The notes below the pieces were generated by a model. The model was not told the DNA's origin. It made no database searches and saw only the letters and a program-made list of their open reading frames with translations. From NCBI GenBank assembly GCA_947525005.1, contig CANNUY010000001.1:1-64000 (forward strand): a DNA stretch of 64,000 bases, given 5' to 3'. Within the stretch, counting starts at the first letter, position 1, and the number at the start of each line of letters is the position of its first letter. The stretch is from an uncultured Candidatus Melainabacteria bacterium (lineage in GTDB: Bacteria; Cyanobacteriota; Vampirovibrionia; Gastranaerophilales; Gastranaerophilaceae). The translations under genes and the position numbers were made by a program. This document shows, piece after piece, positions 8,618 through 16,372 of this stretch.

Positions 8618-9919
8618 TTATTTTGCTTTTACAAATTTAACTTTGTTATTTTCTACCAAGAAATTAATAACTTTTTCGTTTAAAATTTGTTGAGAAATGT
8701 TATTAATCATTCCTGGTGATTGAAGCAAATATTTACCAAATGTTTCTTTATCCATTTGATACATAGCGCTAAGTGATTCAAATTTTTCATTCATTGATTC
8801 TTGATCAACTTTCAAATCTTCTTCCTTAGCAATCTTATCAATGATTAAAGAATTTTTAATTCTGAAAACAGCATCTGAATTAATTGTTTCCATAATCTTA
8901 TCTAAGCCTTGAGTTTCAACAGCTTGTTCCCAAGTAAAACCTTGAGTTTTCAATTTTTGTTTATAATCTTCTAATAATGAATCAGCTTCTCTTTTAATCA
9001 TTGATTCATGAATATCAATTTCAGTATTTTCGTGGATTTTGTCCAAGATAGCTTTTTCAGAAGCTTTTTTATCAGCAACTTCTTTTTGTTTATCCAAATA
9101 ATCTTGAATATCAGCTTTTAATTCATCAACCGTCTTAAATGGGCCAACCTTTTGAGCGAACTCATCAGTCAATTCAGGCATAACTTTTGTTTTAATTTCA
9201 TGAATAACACATTTGAATACAGCAGGTTGACCAGCCAATTTTTGTTCGTGATATGTTTCTGGGAAAGTAACATTAACATCGAATTCTTTATCAATTTCTC
9301 TGTCAACTAACTGTTCAGCAAATCCTGGAATAAAGTTTGAATTAGCTAAATCCATTGTATAGTTTTTAGCATCTCCGTGTTCAATTTTTTCACCATTTAC
9401 ATAGCCGTCAAAATCAAAAACAATAACATCATCTTTTTGAGTTTTTCTATCAACAACAAGTTCTAATGTTGCAGATTGGCTAAGGATATTTTCCAAAGAC
9501 TTGTCAAAAGCATCTTTTGGAGTTTCATATTCTTCAACTTCAACTGTCATGTTTTTATATTCTTTAATTTTTACTTCTGGTTTAAGTTCGATTGTAGCAG
9601 TAACTTTTACATCTTTACCTACTTCAAAATCGTAGTTTTCAACTTTTGGTTGAGTTAAGATATCAAGCTTGTTTTCTGTGATAACTTTGCTGAAAGCACT
9701 TGGCAACAATGTTTCAAGAGCTTCTGTAATAATTCTTTCTTTACCTACTTGACGTTCAACAATATTTCTTGGAGCTTTTCCACGTCTGAAACCAGGAATA
9801 TTAACGTGTTGAGCATAAGTTTTAACAGCTCTGTTATACGCTTCTAAACCTTCTTTTGCAGGGATTTCAATATCAACTTTTGCGATATTTTGTTCTTTCT
9901 TTTCTAAATCTATTTTCAT
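8618..9919 (-). CDS. tig: Trigger factor, ribosome-associated chaperone
   Basis: A 433-residue trigger factor with three domains: N-terminal ribosome-binding domain (signature GFRRGKAPRNIVE near residue 43), FKBP-like prolyl isomerase domain (about 150-245, with VIVFDFDGYVNGE and FIPGFAEQLV), and a long helical C-terminal chaperone domain. It binds near ribosomal protein L23 and shields nascent chains. It is the first gene of the minus-strand cluster with clpP and clpX. A TATAAT box lies about 25 nt upstream of the ATG, and the ribosome-binding site is AAAGGTG. Confidence 0.97.
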   Translation of the reverse strand: MKIDLEKKEQNIAKVDIEIPAKEGLEAYNRAVKTYAQHVNIPGFRRGKAPRNIVERQVGKERIITEALETLLPSAFSKVITENKLDILTQPKVENYDFEVGKDVKVTATIELKPEVKIKEYKNMTVEVEEYETPKDAFDKSLENILSQSATLELVVDRKTQKDDVIVFDFDGYVNGEKIEHGDAKNYTMDLANSNFIPGFAEQLVDREIDKEFDVNVTFPETYHEQKLAGQPAVFKCVIHEIKTKVMPELTDEFAQKVGPFKTVDELKADIQDYLDKQKEVADKKASEKAILDKIHENTEIDIHESMIKREADSLLEDYKQKLKTQGFTWEQAVETQGLDKIMETINSDAVFRIKNSLIIDKIAKEEDLKVDQESMNEKFESLSAMYQMDKETFGKYLLQSPGMINNISQQILNEKVINFLVENNKVKFVKAK

Positions 9920-10021
9920 TGTTTCACCTTTATATGTTTAATTATACTAAAATTACGTATTCTACCATTATTAGAGTAACGCAAACACGGTTTTTGTGCA
10001 AGAAATTTACACAAGAAATCA

Positions 10022-11626
10022 TCATAATACAGTAGTAATATCTAATAATACAGGTTTTTTACATACAAAGATTTCACTCAAAGCTTTTTCAAGCTGATTT
10101 TTTGTAGAAATTTTATACCCTAATATTCCATAAGCTCTTGCTATTTGTGTAAAATCAGGATTTAACATGTCTGATTGATATTTTTTGCTATAGCTTTCAA
10201 TTTGTGTCTTTGAAATCATACCCAACGATGAATTATTCATAACAAACATCTTTATTGGAAGATTATATTGTGCAATAGTTCCAAGTTCTTGTATATTCAT
10301 TTGGAACGAACCATCACCTGAAATAGCAATAATCGGAGAATTTGGGTTAGCAATTTGTGCGCCAATTGAAGCAGGCAACCCAAAGCCCATTACACCAAGT
10401 CCACCTGAGGTTAAAAAATGGTTCATATCAGGTGTTTTAAATATTTTTGCTGTCACAACTTGATGAAGTCCTACATCTGTTGTTACTATCGGATAATATC
10501 GTTTTGTATGCTCATAAATAGTTTTTATTGCTAACTCTTGTGTCAATTTTGTTGACTCATCTGAAACAAAATTATTTTCAAAGCTCTCAATCCAACAATA
10601 ATTGATATTAAATAAAATATTCTGTGCTTTTATAGTACCTATTATATGCTGAAGAATGACTTTTGCCTCACCAATTAGATTACGTTCAATCTTAACGTTT
10701 GGTGAAATATTTTCTTCAATATTTATATTATAAATTTTTGAATTCTTTAAAAAACTTGATTTGCTTGAAGTTGTACGACTAGAAAACCTTGTACCAACAG
10801 AAATAACAACATCTGCATTTTTAATTTTTTGATTGAGATGTTCTAAACCATTAACTCCAATTAGCCCCATTGATATTTCATCAACACAACCAGTCCCCAT
10901 CAAAGTATTTACAACAGGTATATGCGAAAACCTTACAAACTCAAGAATTTCTTGTTTCGCATTTTTTGCCCCACCACCAACAATCATTATAGGAGATTTT
11001 GCGTTTTGAAGTGATTTTAACATCTCTTTTACGTAAGAGTGAGGAGCACCAACTTTTATATCTTGGTTAACTTTGTAGTCAAAAGTATTTGTTGTTTTAT
11101 CTAATAAAGCAGAATTTTTTACTGTCACTAAAACAGGACCTTGAGGGAATTTCCCTGCATCATAAATAGCATTTTTCAAGGCTTTTTCAATATCATCAGC
11201 CTTGTTTATTTCATAACAATTTTTTGTACAAGGTTTAGCAATAGCTTTTATATCAATATCCTGAAACTCGTTTTGGTTAGGATTTTCGATTTGTCCTGAG
11301 ATAATCACTAACGGAGTTTTATCAAGGTATGCGTTAGCAAGCCCTGTTACAACATTTGAGAACCCAGGGCCAGAGGTCACAAGAACAACACCACATTTGT
11401 TTTGGGTATTTGACTTTGCATAACCTTCTGCTGAGTGGATTGCAGCTTGTTCATGGCGGACAAGATAATGCGTAATCTTATTTGTTTTTGAAAGTGCATC
11501 ATAAATAGGCAAAATAGGTGCCCCAGGGTAACCAAAAACTGTATCAATCCCACATTCAGTGAGAAGATTAACAAGGTATTGAGCGCCTAAAACTGTGTTG
11601 GTATTTTTAACAATGCACTTCTTCAT
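10022..11626 (-). CDS. ilvB: Acetolactate-synthase-like ThDP enzyme
   Basis: A 534-residue thiamine-diphosphate enzyme of the large (catalytic) subunit family of acetohydroxyacid synthase. The proton-relay glutamate is Glu59 in VRHEQAA; the middle domain (about 185-330) is the FAD-type Rossmann domain; the ThDP/Mg motif is GDGSF (437 onward) ending in NNSSLGM. It condenses two pyruvates, or pyruvate and 2-ketobutyrate, for branched-chain amino acids. It is slightly shorter than the usual 560-590 and has no ilvN regulatory subunit beside it, so a catabolic acetolactate synthase or another ThDP enzyme is possible. It lies just downstream of the tig cluster on the same strand but looks like its own unit. 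Confidence 0.8.
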   Translation of the reverse strand: MKKCIVKNTNTVLGAQYLVNLLTECGIDTVFGYPGAPILPIYDALSKTNKITHYLVRHEQAAIHSAEGYAKSNTQNKCGVVLVTSGPGFSNVVTGLANAYLDKTPLVIISGQIENPNQNEFQDIDIKAIAKPCTKNCYEINKADDIEKALKNAIYDAGKFPQGPVLVTVKNSALLDKTTNTFDYKVNQDIKVGAPHSYVKEMLKSLQNAKSPIMIVGGGAKNAKQEILEFVRFSHIPVVNTLMGTGCVDEISMGLIGVNGLEHLNQKIKNADVVISVGTRFSSRTTSSKSSFLKNSKIYNINIEENISPNVKIERNLIGEAKVILQHIIGTIKAQNILFNINYCWIESFENNFVSDESTKLTQELAIKTIYEHTKRYYPIVTTDVGLHQVVTAKIFKTPDMNHFLTSGGLGVMGFGLPASIGAQIANPNSPIIAISGDGSFQMNIQELGTIAQYNLPIKMFVMNNSSLGMISKTQIESYSKKYQSDMLNPDFTQIARAYGILGYKISTKNQLEKALSEIFVCKKPVLLDITTVL

Positions 11627-11784
11627 AATGATATTCTATAACAAAAATATTGAAGTTAGCGAGTTTCAGCCATGTTTGTAACAGAATGTAAACGAACATG
11701 TAGCCAAAAAATCAATTTTTCTGTTAGTATATACTTTATATATACACGAGGACTAAACAAAATTTTATAAGGAGAAATTAACGA

Positions 11785-11973
11785 ATGGCAAGAGTATTGA
11801 TTTCAATGCCTGAAAGATTCTTAGATGAAATTGATGAAGTAGCATCAGGAGAAAATCGTTCAAGATCAGAATTGATTAGAGAAGCATTGAGAACCTACAT
11901 GCATCGCAACAGAGTAAGAAATGTTGCACTAGCAAATGAAAATGCAGAGAAATTGGCGGCTTTATTAGACTAA
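11785..11973 (+). CDS. Ribbon-helix-helix (CopG/Arc-type) DNA-binding protein
   Basis: A 62-residue protein made almost only of an RHH domain: beta-strand ARVLISMPERFL, then helix DEIDEVASG and the turn NRSRSELIREALRTYMH. RHH dimers insert the strand into the major groove and act as repressors or toxin-antitoxin antitoxins. No toxin-sized ORF follows, so an autonomous regulator is more likely. It has a good ribosome-binding site (AAGGAG) and a TATA-like box about 40 nt upstream. The transcript continues into an unusual GGA-rich untranslated region before its terminator. Confidence 0.85.
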   Translation: MARVLISMPERFLDEIDEVASGENRSRSELIREALRTYMHRNRVRNVALANENAEKLAALLD

Positions 11974-12085
11974 GGGCTAAGGAAATTATTGGAAATTTAA
12001 GGAAAATCGCTCAAAAATGAGCAAACCGAGAAAATCGGTAGGACAGACGCAAGGAAAACTTATAAGGAAAAGAAATTAGGATTTA
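11974..12085 (+). ncRNA. GGA-rich structured 3' RNA after the RHH gene (candidate)
   Basis: In about 100 nt there are seven GGA trinucleotides, starting at 11981, 11991, 12001, 12041, 12053, 12066 and 12079; most lie in AAGGAAA. Two small hairpins sit between the third and fourth: GCTC/GAGC with an A-rich loop, and ACCGA/TCGGT with a GAAAA loop. The block ends in a terminator and has no ORF. Regular GGA arrays with hairpins are the hallmark of CsrA/RsmA-sequestering RNAs, but could also act as Shine-Dalgarno-like decoys. Whether it is an independent RNA or a 3' UTR is unknown. Confidence 0.4.
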
Positions 12086-12120
12086 AAAAAACTGACTTTT
12101 AAAAGTCAGTTTTTTGTTTT
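12085..12120 (+). terminator. Terminator of the RHH transcript
   Basis: A self-complementary AAAAAACTGACTTTT arm and its exact complement, followed by a T-rich tail. Confidence 0.8.
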
Positions 12121-12124
12121 TATA

Positions 12125-12166
12125 CAAAAAAACACGGGCGAACTTGTGACCAAGTTCGCCCGTGTT
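12125..12166 (-). terminator. tsf terminator
   Basis: A 16-bp perfect stem (AACACGGGCGAACTTG and complement) with a 4-nt loop. On the minus strand it is followed by a run of U, placing it after tsf. Confidence 0.85.
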
Positions 12167-12217
12167 AAAATTTATCGATAATATTTGAATGTCAATTACA
12201 TCAAACTATCTAATCAA

Positions 12218-13081
12218 CTATTTGCTGATTTGACCCATAACTTCTTCAGCGAAGTTTTCAGATCTTTTTTCAAGACCTTCACCTAGAACAAATCTATCAA
12301 ATTTAACAATTTCTAATTTACCAGAAATCAACTGTTCGATAGTCATATCTGGGTTTTTAACGAATGGTTGTTCTAACAAACATCTTTGAGCCATAAGTTT
12401 GTTTACACGACCTTCAACAATTTTTGCTCTAATTTGTTCAGGTTTCTTAGCAAGGTCATCTTTACCCATTTCAATTCTTTTTTCTTCTTCAATAACTGAA
12501 GCAGGAATTTCATTTCTTGAAACGAATTCAGGAGCAGATGATGCGATATGAAGACAGATGTCTTTTGAAGTTTCTTCATCAACTGCAGATGTTTCTAACA
12601 ATACACCAATTTTACCATTGTGAATATATGTAGCAACATTACCTTCATAACGAACAAATCTTCTGATAGTGATTTTTTCACCGATTGAAGCAATTTTTTC
12701 TTTCAATACTTCAGAGATAGCTTTACCACATTTAGGGCAATTTAATGCTTCTAAAGCAGCAACGTCAGCAGGGTTAGACTTTGCAACCATTTCTGCTAAA
12801 CCGTCAACTAATTCGATAAACTCAGTGTTTTTAGCAACGAAGTCTGTTTCACAGTTAACTTCAATCATAGCACCACATTTGTCATCAATATAAGAACCAA
12901 TTCTACCTTCAGCAGCGATTCTACCCATTTTCTTTTCAGCAGATGCAATACCTTTTTGACGAAGTACTTCCATCGCTTTTTCCATATCACCATCAACTTC
13001 TACAAGAGCTTTTTTAGCTGCCATCATGCCAGCACCAGTCTTGTCACGAAGTTCTTTTACCATTGTAGCTGTAATATTCAT
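12218..13081 (-). CDS. tsf: Elongation factor Ts
   Basis: A 287-residue EF-Ts, the nucleotide-exchange factor for EF-Tu. The N-terminal UBA-like domain carries the conserved TGAGMMAAKKAL (residues 16-27); the core contains INVNCETDFVAKN-like EVNCETDFVAKN and the C-terminal part QPFVKNPDMTIEQL. Near residue 114 is a CPKCGK insertion in the first core subdomain, where most EF-Ts sequences have no cysteine pair. It follows rpsB, as in most bacteria, but a hairpin separates them (see 13107-13153). Confidence 0.97.
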   Translation of the reverse strand: MNITATMVKELRDKTGAGMMAAKKALVEVDGDMEKAMEVLRQKGIASAEKKMGRIAAEGRIGSYIDDKCGAMIEVNCETDFVAKNTEFIELVDGLAEMVAKSNPADVAALEALNCPKCGKAISEVLKEKIASIGEKITIRRFVRYEGNVATYIHNGKIGVLLETSAVDEETSKDICLHIASSAPEFVSRNEIPASVIEEEKRIEMGKDDLAKKPEQIRAKIVEGRVNKLMAQRCLLEQPFVKNPDMTIEQLISGKLEIVKFDRFVLGEGLEKRSENFAEEVMGQISK

Positions 13082-13106
13082 TTTATAATTCTCCTTATAA
13101 TTATTA

Positions 13107-13153
13107 AAAAAGAACGCACTTCGAGATGAGATATCTCAAAAAGCGTTCTTTAT
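13107..13153 (-). terminator. Intercistronic hairpin between rpsB and tsf
   Basis: On the minus strand, AAAGAACGC pairs with GCGTTCTTT around an inner GAGAT/ATCTC stem, and the 3' arm runs into six U. It looks like a weak terminator or attenuator that would give less tsf than rpsB transcript. An RNA-processing site is the alternative. Confidence 0.6.
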
Positions 13154-13159
13154 AAATTT

Positions 13160-13930
13160 CTATACGTTTGCAGTTTCTTCAGCTTTAACGCCAGCATCTT
13201 CTGCAGTAATTGATTCTACTTTTTTACCTTCAGCAGCTTTGTTTGCACGAAGTTCTTTACCTTCTGCAACAGCATCAGCCAATTTTGAAGTAATCAATTT
13301 TACTGAACGGATAGCGTCATCGTTACCTGGGATTATGTAATCAACGTTATCTGGGTTAGCATCTGTATCAGCCAAACAAATAACAGGAATGTTCAATTTG
13401 TTAGCTTCTGCAATAGCGATTGCTTCTTTCTTTTGGTCAACAACAAATATAACGTCTGGAAGACCTCTCATTTCTTTAATACCACCTAAAGTTTTGCTTA
13501 ACTTAGCTAATTGTCTAGCCAATTGAGCTTGTTCTTTCTTAGGTAATTTTTCAACATGACCAGATTCAACAAATTCTTCTAATTCTCTAAGTTTGTTAAC
13601 TCTAGCTCTGATTGTATCAAAGTTAGTAAGCATACCACCCAACCATCTTCTGTTGATATAATATGCACCTACTCTTTTAGCTTCTTCAGCAACAACTTCT
13701 GCTGCTTGTTTTTTAGTACCAACGAATAAAACATTTTTGTTTTTCGCAGCGTAATCTCTAACAACTTCATAAGCCTTATCTAATAAATCAGTTGTTTTTC
13801 TTAAATCTAGAACATAGATACCGTTTCTTGGTCCATAGATATATGGTCTCATTTTTGGGTTCCAGTGTCTTGTTTGGTGTCCAAAGTGTACACCTGCTTC
13901 TAATAATTCTACTAATGATGCTACTGCCAT
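13160..13930 (-). CDS. rpsB: 30S ribosomal protein S2
   Basis: A 256-residue S2 with the family's opening [19 protein letters not shown], central [12 protein letters not shown] and C-terminal [26 protein letters not shown] split over conserved loops. S2 binds the 30S head-body junction. The C-terminal 30 residues are a lysine/glutamate-rich tail of variable type. It has an AAGGAG site and a long structured leader. It is the first gene of rpsB-tsf. Confidence 0.98.
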   Translation of the reverse strand: MAVASLVELLEAGVHFGHQTRHWNPKMRPYIYGPRNGIYVLDLRKTTDLLDKAYEVVRDYAAKNKNVLFVGTKKQAAEVVAEEAKRVGAYYINRRWLGGMLTNFDTIRARVNKLRELEEFVESGHVEKLPKKEQAQLARQLAKLSKTLGGIKEMRGLPDVIFVVDQKKEAIAIAEANKLNIPVICLADTDANPDNVDYIIPGNDDAIRSVKLITSKLADAVAEGKELRANKAAEGKKVESITAEDAGVKAEETANV

Positions 13931-13964
13931 AGCATTTCTCCTTATGTTAACTGTGTTTTACTAC

Positions 13965-14031
13965 GGATTATGCTGCTCCATCTTTTTGATTAAAGACTAG
14001 GGCAAAACCTATCGACCAGCGTAATCAATTT
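13965..14031 (-). promoter_or_regulatory. Structured rpsB leader, possible autoregulatory element
   Basis: The RNA upstream of rpsB can form a closing stem GATTACGCTG/CAGCATAATC (one mismatch) enclosing two small hairpins (TAGG/CCTA, and CTTT-AATC-AAAAAG). Ribosomal protein operons, including rpsB of enterobacteria, are often autoregulated through such leaders. That this one binds S2 is inference. Confidence 0.35.
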
Positions 14032-14206
14032 AATGATATTACAAACATGTTATTTTAACAAATAAAGATTGTAACGAATTGTAAATCATGTAAACCATGA
14101 TGAAATCAGGGTTTCAAGAAAAACTTTATATATTTGTAAGACAAAAAAGAGAGCAAAATAAATTTTGTTTTACAAAAGAGTAATAGTCCAAAGATAAGAG
14201 GATACT

Positions 14207-15640
14207 ATGTCAGTTCGTATGCAACAATGGAACAATATGGTTTCGTCATCAGGCATTGGTCAAGGTGCGAATACATATCAACAAATAAAGTATCAAAACC
14301 AAAGTTGTGGTACAAATACTGGTATGGAAATTGTTAGCACCTTCTTAAATCTCGGTATGGGCTTTGCTCAAGCATCTATGACACAAAAAGCAACAGAGGT
14401 TTCTGCAGAACAAAAAGCCATAACAAAAGCAACTGGTAATGTTGCAACTGATGTACAAAATTATTCAGCTGCAAAAATAGGCTATGAAAATGCAGAAAAA
14501 GAATTAAAAGAACTTGAAAATAAAAAAGCTGATTCTTCATCTGATGGTCAAAGTAAAATCCAAAAAAATATTGATGATTTAGAAACGCAATATACCCCAA
14601 AAGATAGCGAAAATGCTAAAATACAAGCTGACTATCAAAAATACAGTGGACTTAAAACTCAATTAAAAACAGCAAAAGACACAATTGATTCTGCAAAGAA
14701 AACAATTAGTGAAAATCAAGCTCTAGCATCACAAGACGCAAGTGGTTCAATCGGTAATAGTGGATTATCAGTAGATTATGGAGAAAACAATAGTGGCTCT
14801 GCAGTAGCAACACTTAATGGTGGAAAAACCTCAAACCCAAGATATAATAAACCTGACCCTAACGACTCTTCAAAAACAGTCTTTTTAGATGGAGTTTTTC
14901 AACAAGATTTACAAATTGCACAACAAATGGATCAAAAAAATGAACAGATAAAAGCTGCTAAGAAAAATATTACAGATGCTCAAACCGAAATCAAAAATGC
15001 AACACAAGGTTTAGAAGGTGTTACAGCTGAAAATATAGATACAAAATTTGCAGAATGTGAACAAAAATTGTCTGAACTAGGTCAACAACAACTTGCAGGT
15101 TCTGACGGCAAATCAATGTCTGTAACTGATTTTAACTCACAAAAAGACAAGTTAAATGATCAATTAAAAACAGCCAAAGATAACAGTAACAATGCTGATT
15201 TAGATAAACAAATAGCTGCTAAGAAAAAAGAAGTAACCACTAAAAAAGCATCCTTAGATGCTAAAAAAGATGCACTAATTACAACACGTGATAAGCTACA
15301 AGCACAAATCAATCAAATGAACAACCTAAATAGCACGGCATCTATTGATAGTGCAAAAACTGGCTATGAAGCAGCAAAAGTGGACTATAAAAATGCCAAA
15401 TCAAATAATAAAAGCAAAACTTTCCTTCAAAAAATATTTGGTGGTGGCAAATCTAAAAATGAAAAAACAAAATTAGTTGATAAAAAAGATGCAAAAGCTG
15501 CGTATAAACAAGCTAAGGCAAATCATAGAGCTCAACTACAAGCTTTCCAATCAGGAAATGGTTATTTAGCCAATGCTTCAAATATAGCTTTATTACAAGC
15601 ACAAATTGATATGATAAACAATACACTCGGAAGTACTTAA
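14207..15640 (+). CDS. Long coiled-coil protein of unknown function
   Basis: A 477-residue protein rich in Lys, Gln, Ala and Asp. After about 60 residues with a short hydrophobic stretch (MEIVSTFLNLGMGFAQ), nearly all of the rest shows heptad-like patterns of long coiled coils (about 65-160 and 215-380), interrupted by a Gly/Ser/Asn-rich linker near 180-205 and a basic segment (FGGGKSKNEKTK) near 415. No signal peptide and no catalytic motif are visible. It is monocistronic and ends in a hairpin. A structural or scaffolding role is a guess from shape alone. Confidence 0.6.
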   Translation: MSVRMQQWNNMVSSSGIGQGANTYQQIKYQNQSCGTNTGMEIVSTFLNLGMGFAQASMTQKATEVSAEQKAITKATGNVATDVQNYSAAKIGYENAEKELKELENKKADSSSDGQSKIQKNIDDLETQYTPKDSENAKIQADYQKYSGLKTQLKTAKDTIDSAKKTISENQALASQDASGSIGNSGLSVDYGENNSGSAVATLNGGKTSNPRYNKPDPNDSSKTVFLDGVFQQDLQIAQQMDQKNEQIKAAKKNITDAQTEIKNATQGLEGVTAENIDTKFAECEQKLSELGQQQLAGSDGKSMSVTDFNSQKDKLNDQLKTAKDNSNNADLDKQIAAKKKEVTTKKASLDAKKDALITTRDKLQAQINQMNNLNSTASIDSAKTGYEAAKVDYKNAKSNNKSKTFLQKIFGGGKSKNEKTKLVDKKDAKAAYKQAKANHRAQLQAFQSGNGYLANASNIALLQAQIDMINNTLGST

Positions 15641-15671
15641 CACAAAAAAATGAATTTCAAAGAGTATAAGT

Positions 15672-15706
15672 CAGGCGAATTTGCGTAACGCAAATTCGCC
15701 TGTGTT
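15672..15706 (+). terminator. Terminator after the coiled-coil gene
   Basis: A perfect 14-bp stem CAGGCGAATTTGCG with TAA loop and a short T-rich tail. Confidence 0.75.
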
Positions 15707-15776
15707 TATGTTCACCATTCACAATAAAAATCAATTACCCATGTTTCTATAATTTTTATTTTTATCAATTTCAATA

Positions 15777-15805
15777 TTGTATTTTACAAAAATTAGATAT
15801 ATAAT
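15777..15805 (+). promoter_or_regulatory. Promoter of the alkyltransferase gene (leaderless)
   Basis: TTGTAT (15777-15782), a 17-nt spacer and a perfect TATAAT (15800-15805) end 7 nt before the ATG at 15813. The upstream in-frame TTG is the -35 box itself, so it cannot be the start codon. Confidence 0.7.
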
Positions 15806-15812
15806 CATTCTC

Positions 15813-16298
15813 ATGAAATATTTATACTTTTACAACACCTCTATAGGTAAAATTGGTATTGTTGAGGAAAAAGGTTTCATAACAAATATTTGTTTTATAA
15901 CGATGAAACCTCCACTCAACGCAAAATTGTATGAAACTGATTTAATAAAAGAAACAATTAAACAAATAAACGAATATCTTGATAAAAAACGTATGAGTTT
16001 TGATATTCCAATAAACACTACGGGAAACAGACAACAACAAAGAGTGCTTTCTAACATACTTCAAATCCCTTATGGACAAGTTGTTACATACAAAGAACTT
16101 GGACTCAGAAACAACATTCACCCTCGAGCAATAGGTACATTTGTAAAGAAAAACCCTATCCCAATAATCATACCGTGTCACAGAGTACTAGGTAGCAACG
16201 GTTGTATCGGTGGTTATTCTGGTGGAGTGGAGCTTAAAAAACATCTTCTTGAACTCGAAGAAGTCGACTCTTGGTACTTTAGAAAAGACTATTACTAA
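15813..16298 (+). CDS. ogt: Methylated-DNA--cysteine S-methyltransferase (Ogt/AGT family)
   Basis: A 161-residue suicide DNA-repair protein that moves the alkyl group from O6-alkylguanine to its own cysteine. The C-terminal DNA-binding domain has all hallmarks: IPYGQVVTYKEL, the helix-turn-helix RAIGTFVKKNP (Arg finger), the active site PCHRV with Cys122, and GGYSGGVELKKHLLELE. The N-terminal domain is short, as in Ogt. The start is ATG 15813, because the alternative upstream TTG lies in the promoter's -35 box. The transcript is predicted leaderless. Confidence 0.9.
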   Translation: MKYLYFYNTSIGKIGIVEEKGFITNICFITMKPPLNAKLYETDLIKETIKQINEYLDKKRMSFDIPINTTGNRQQQRVLSNILQIPYGQVVTYKELGLRNNIHPRAIGTFVKKNPIPIIIPCHRVLGSNGCIGGYSGGVELKKHLLELEEVDSWYFRKDYY

Positions 16299-16360
16299 TA
16301 TTTTTTTAAACTTAAAACACGCCAATACTTTTATAGTTTTATTATTATTTTTTATTCAAG

Positions 16361-16366
16361 TATAAT
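16361..16366 (+). promoter_or_regulatory. -10 box of the pab operon (leaderless)
   Basis: A perfect TATAAT followed by 6 nt and the ATG at 16373, with no Shine-Dalgarno. The -35 is weak. Confidence 0.6.
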
Positions 16367-16372
16367 AGCATT

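Noticed and set aside
11785..12085. Toxin-antitoxin pair built on the ribbon-helix-helix gene
   Set aside because: No second ORF of toxin size follows or precedes it; the next sequence is the GGA-rich untranslated RNA.
15777..15812. TTG-initiated N-terminal extension of the alkyltransferase
   Set aside because: The TTG is part of the -35 box and a perfect TATAAT follows inside the extension; homology also begins at the later ATG.
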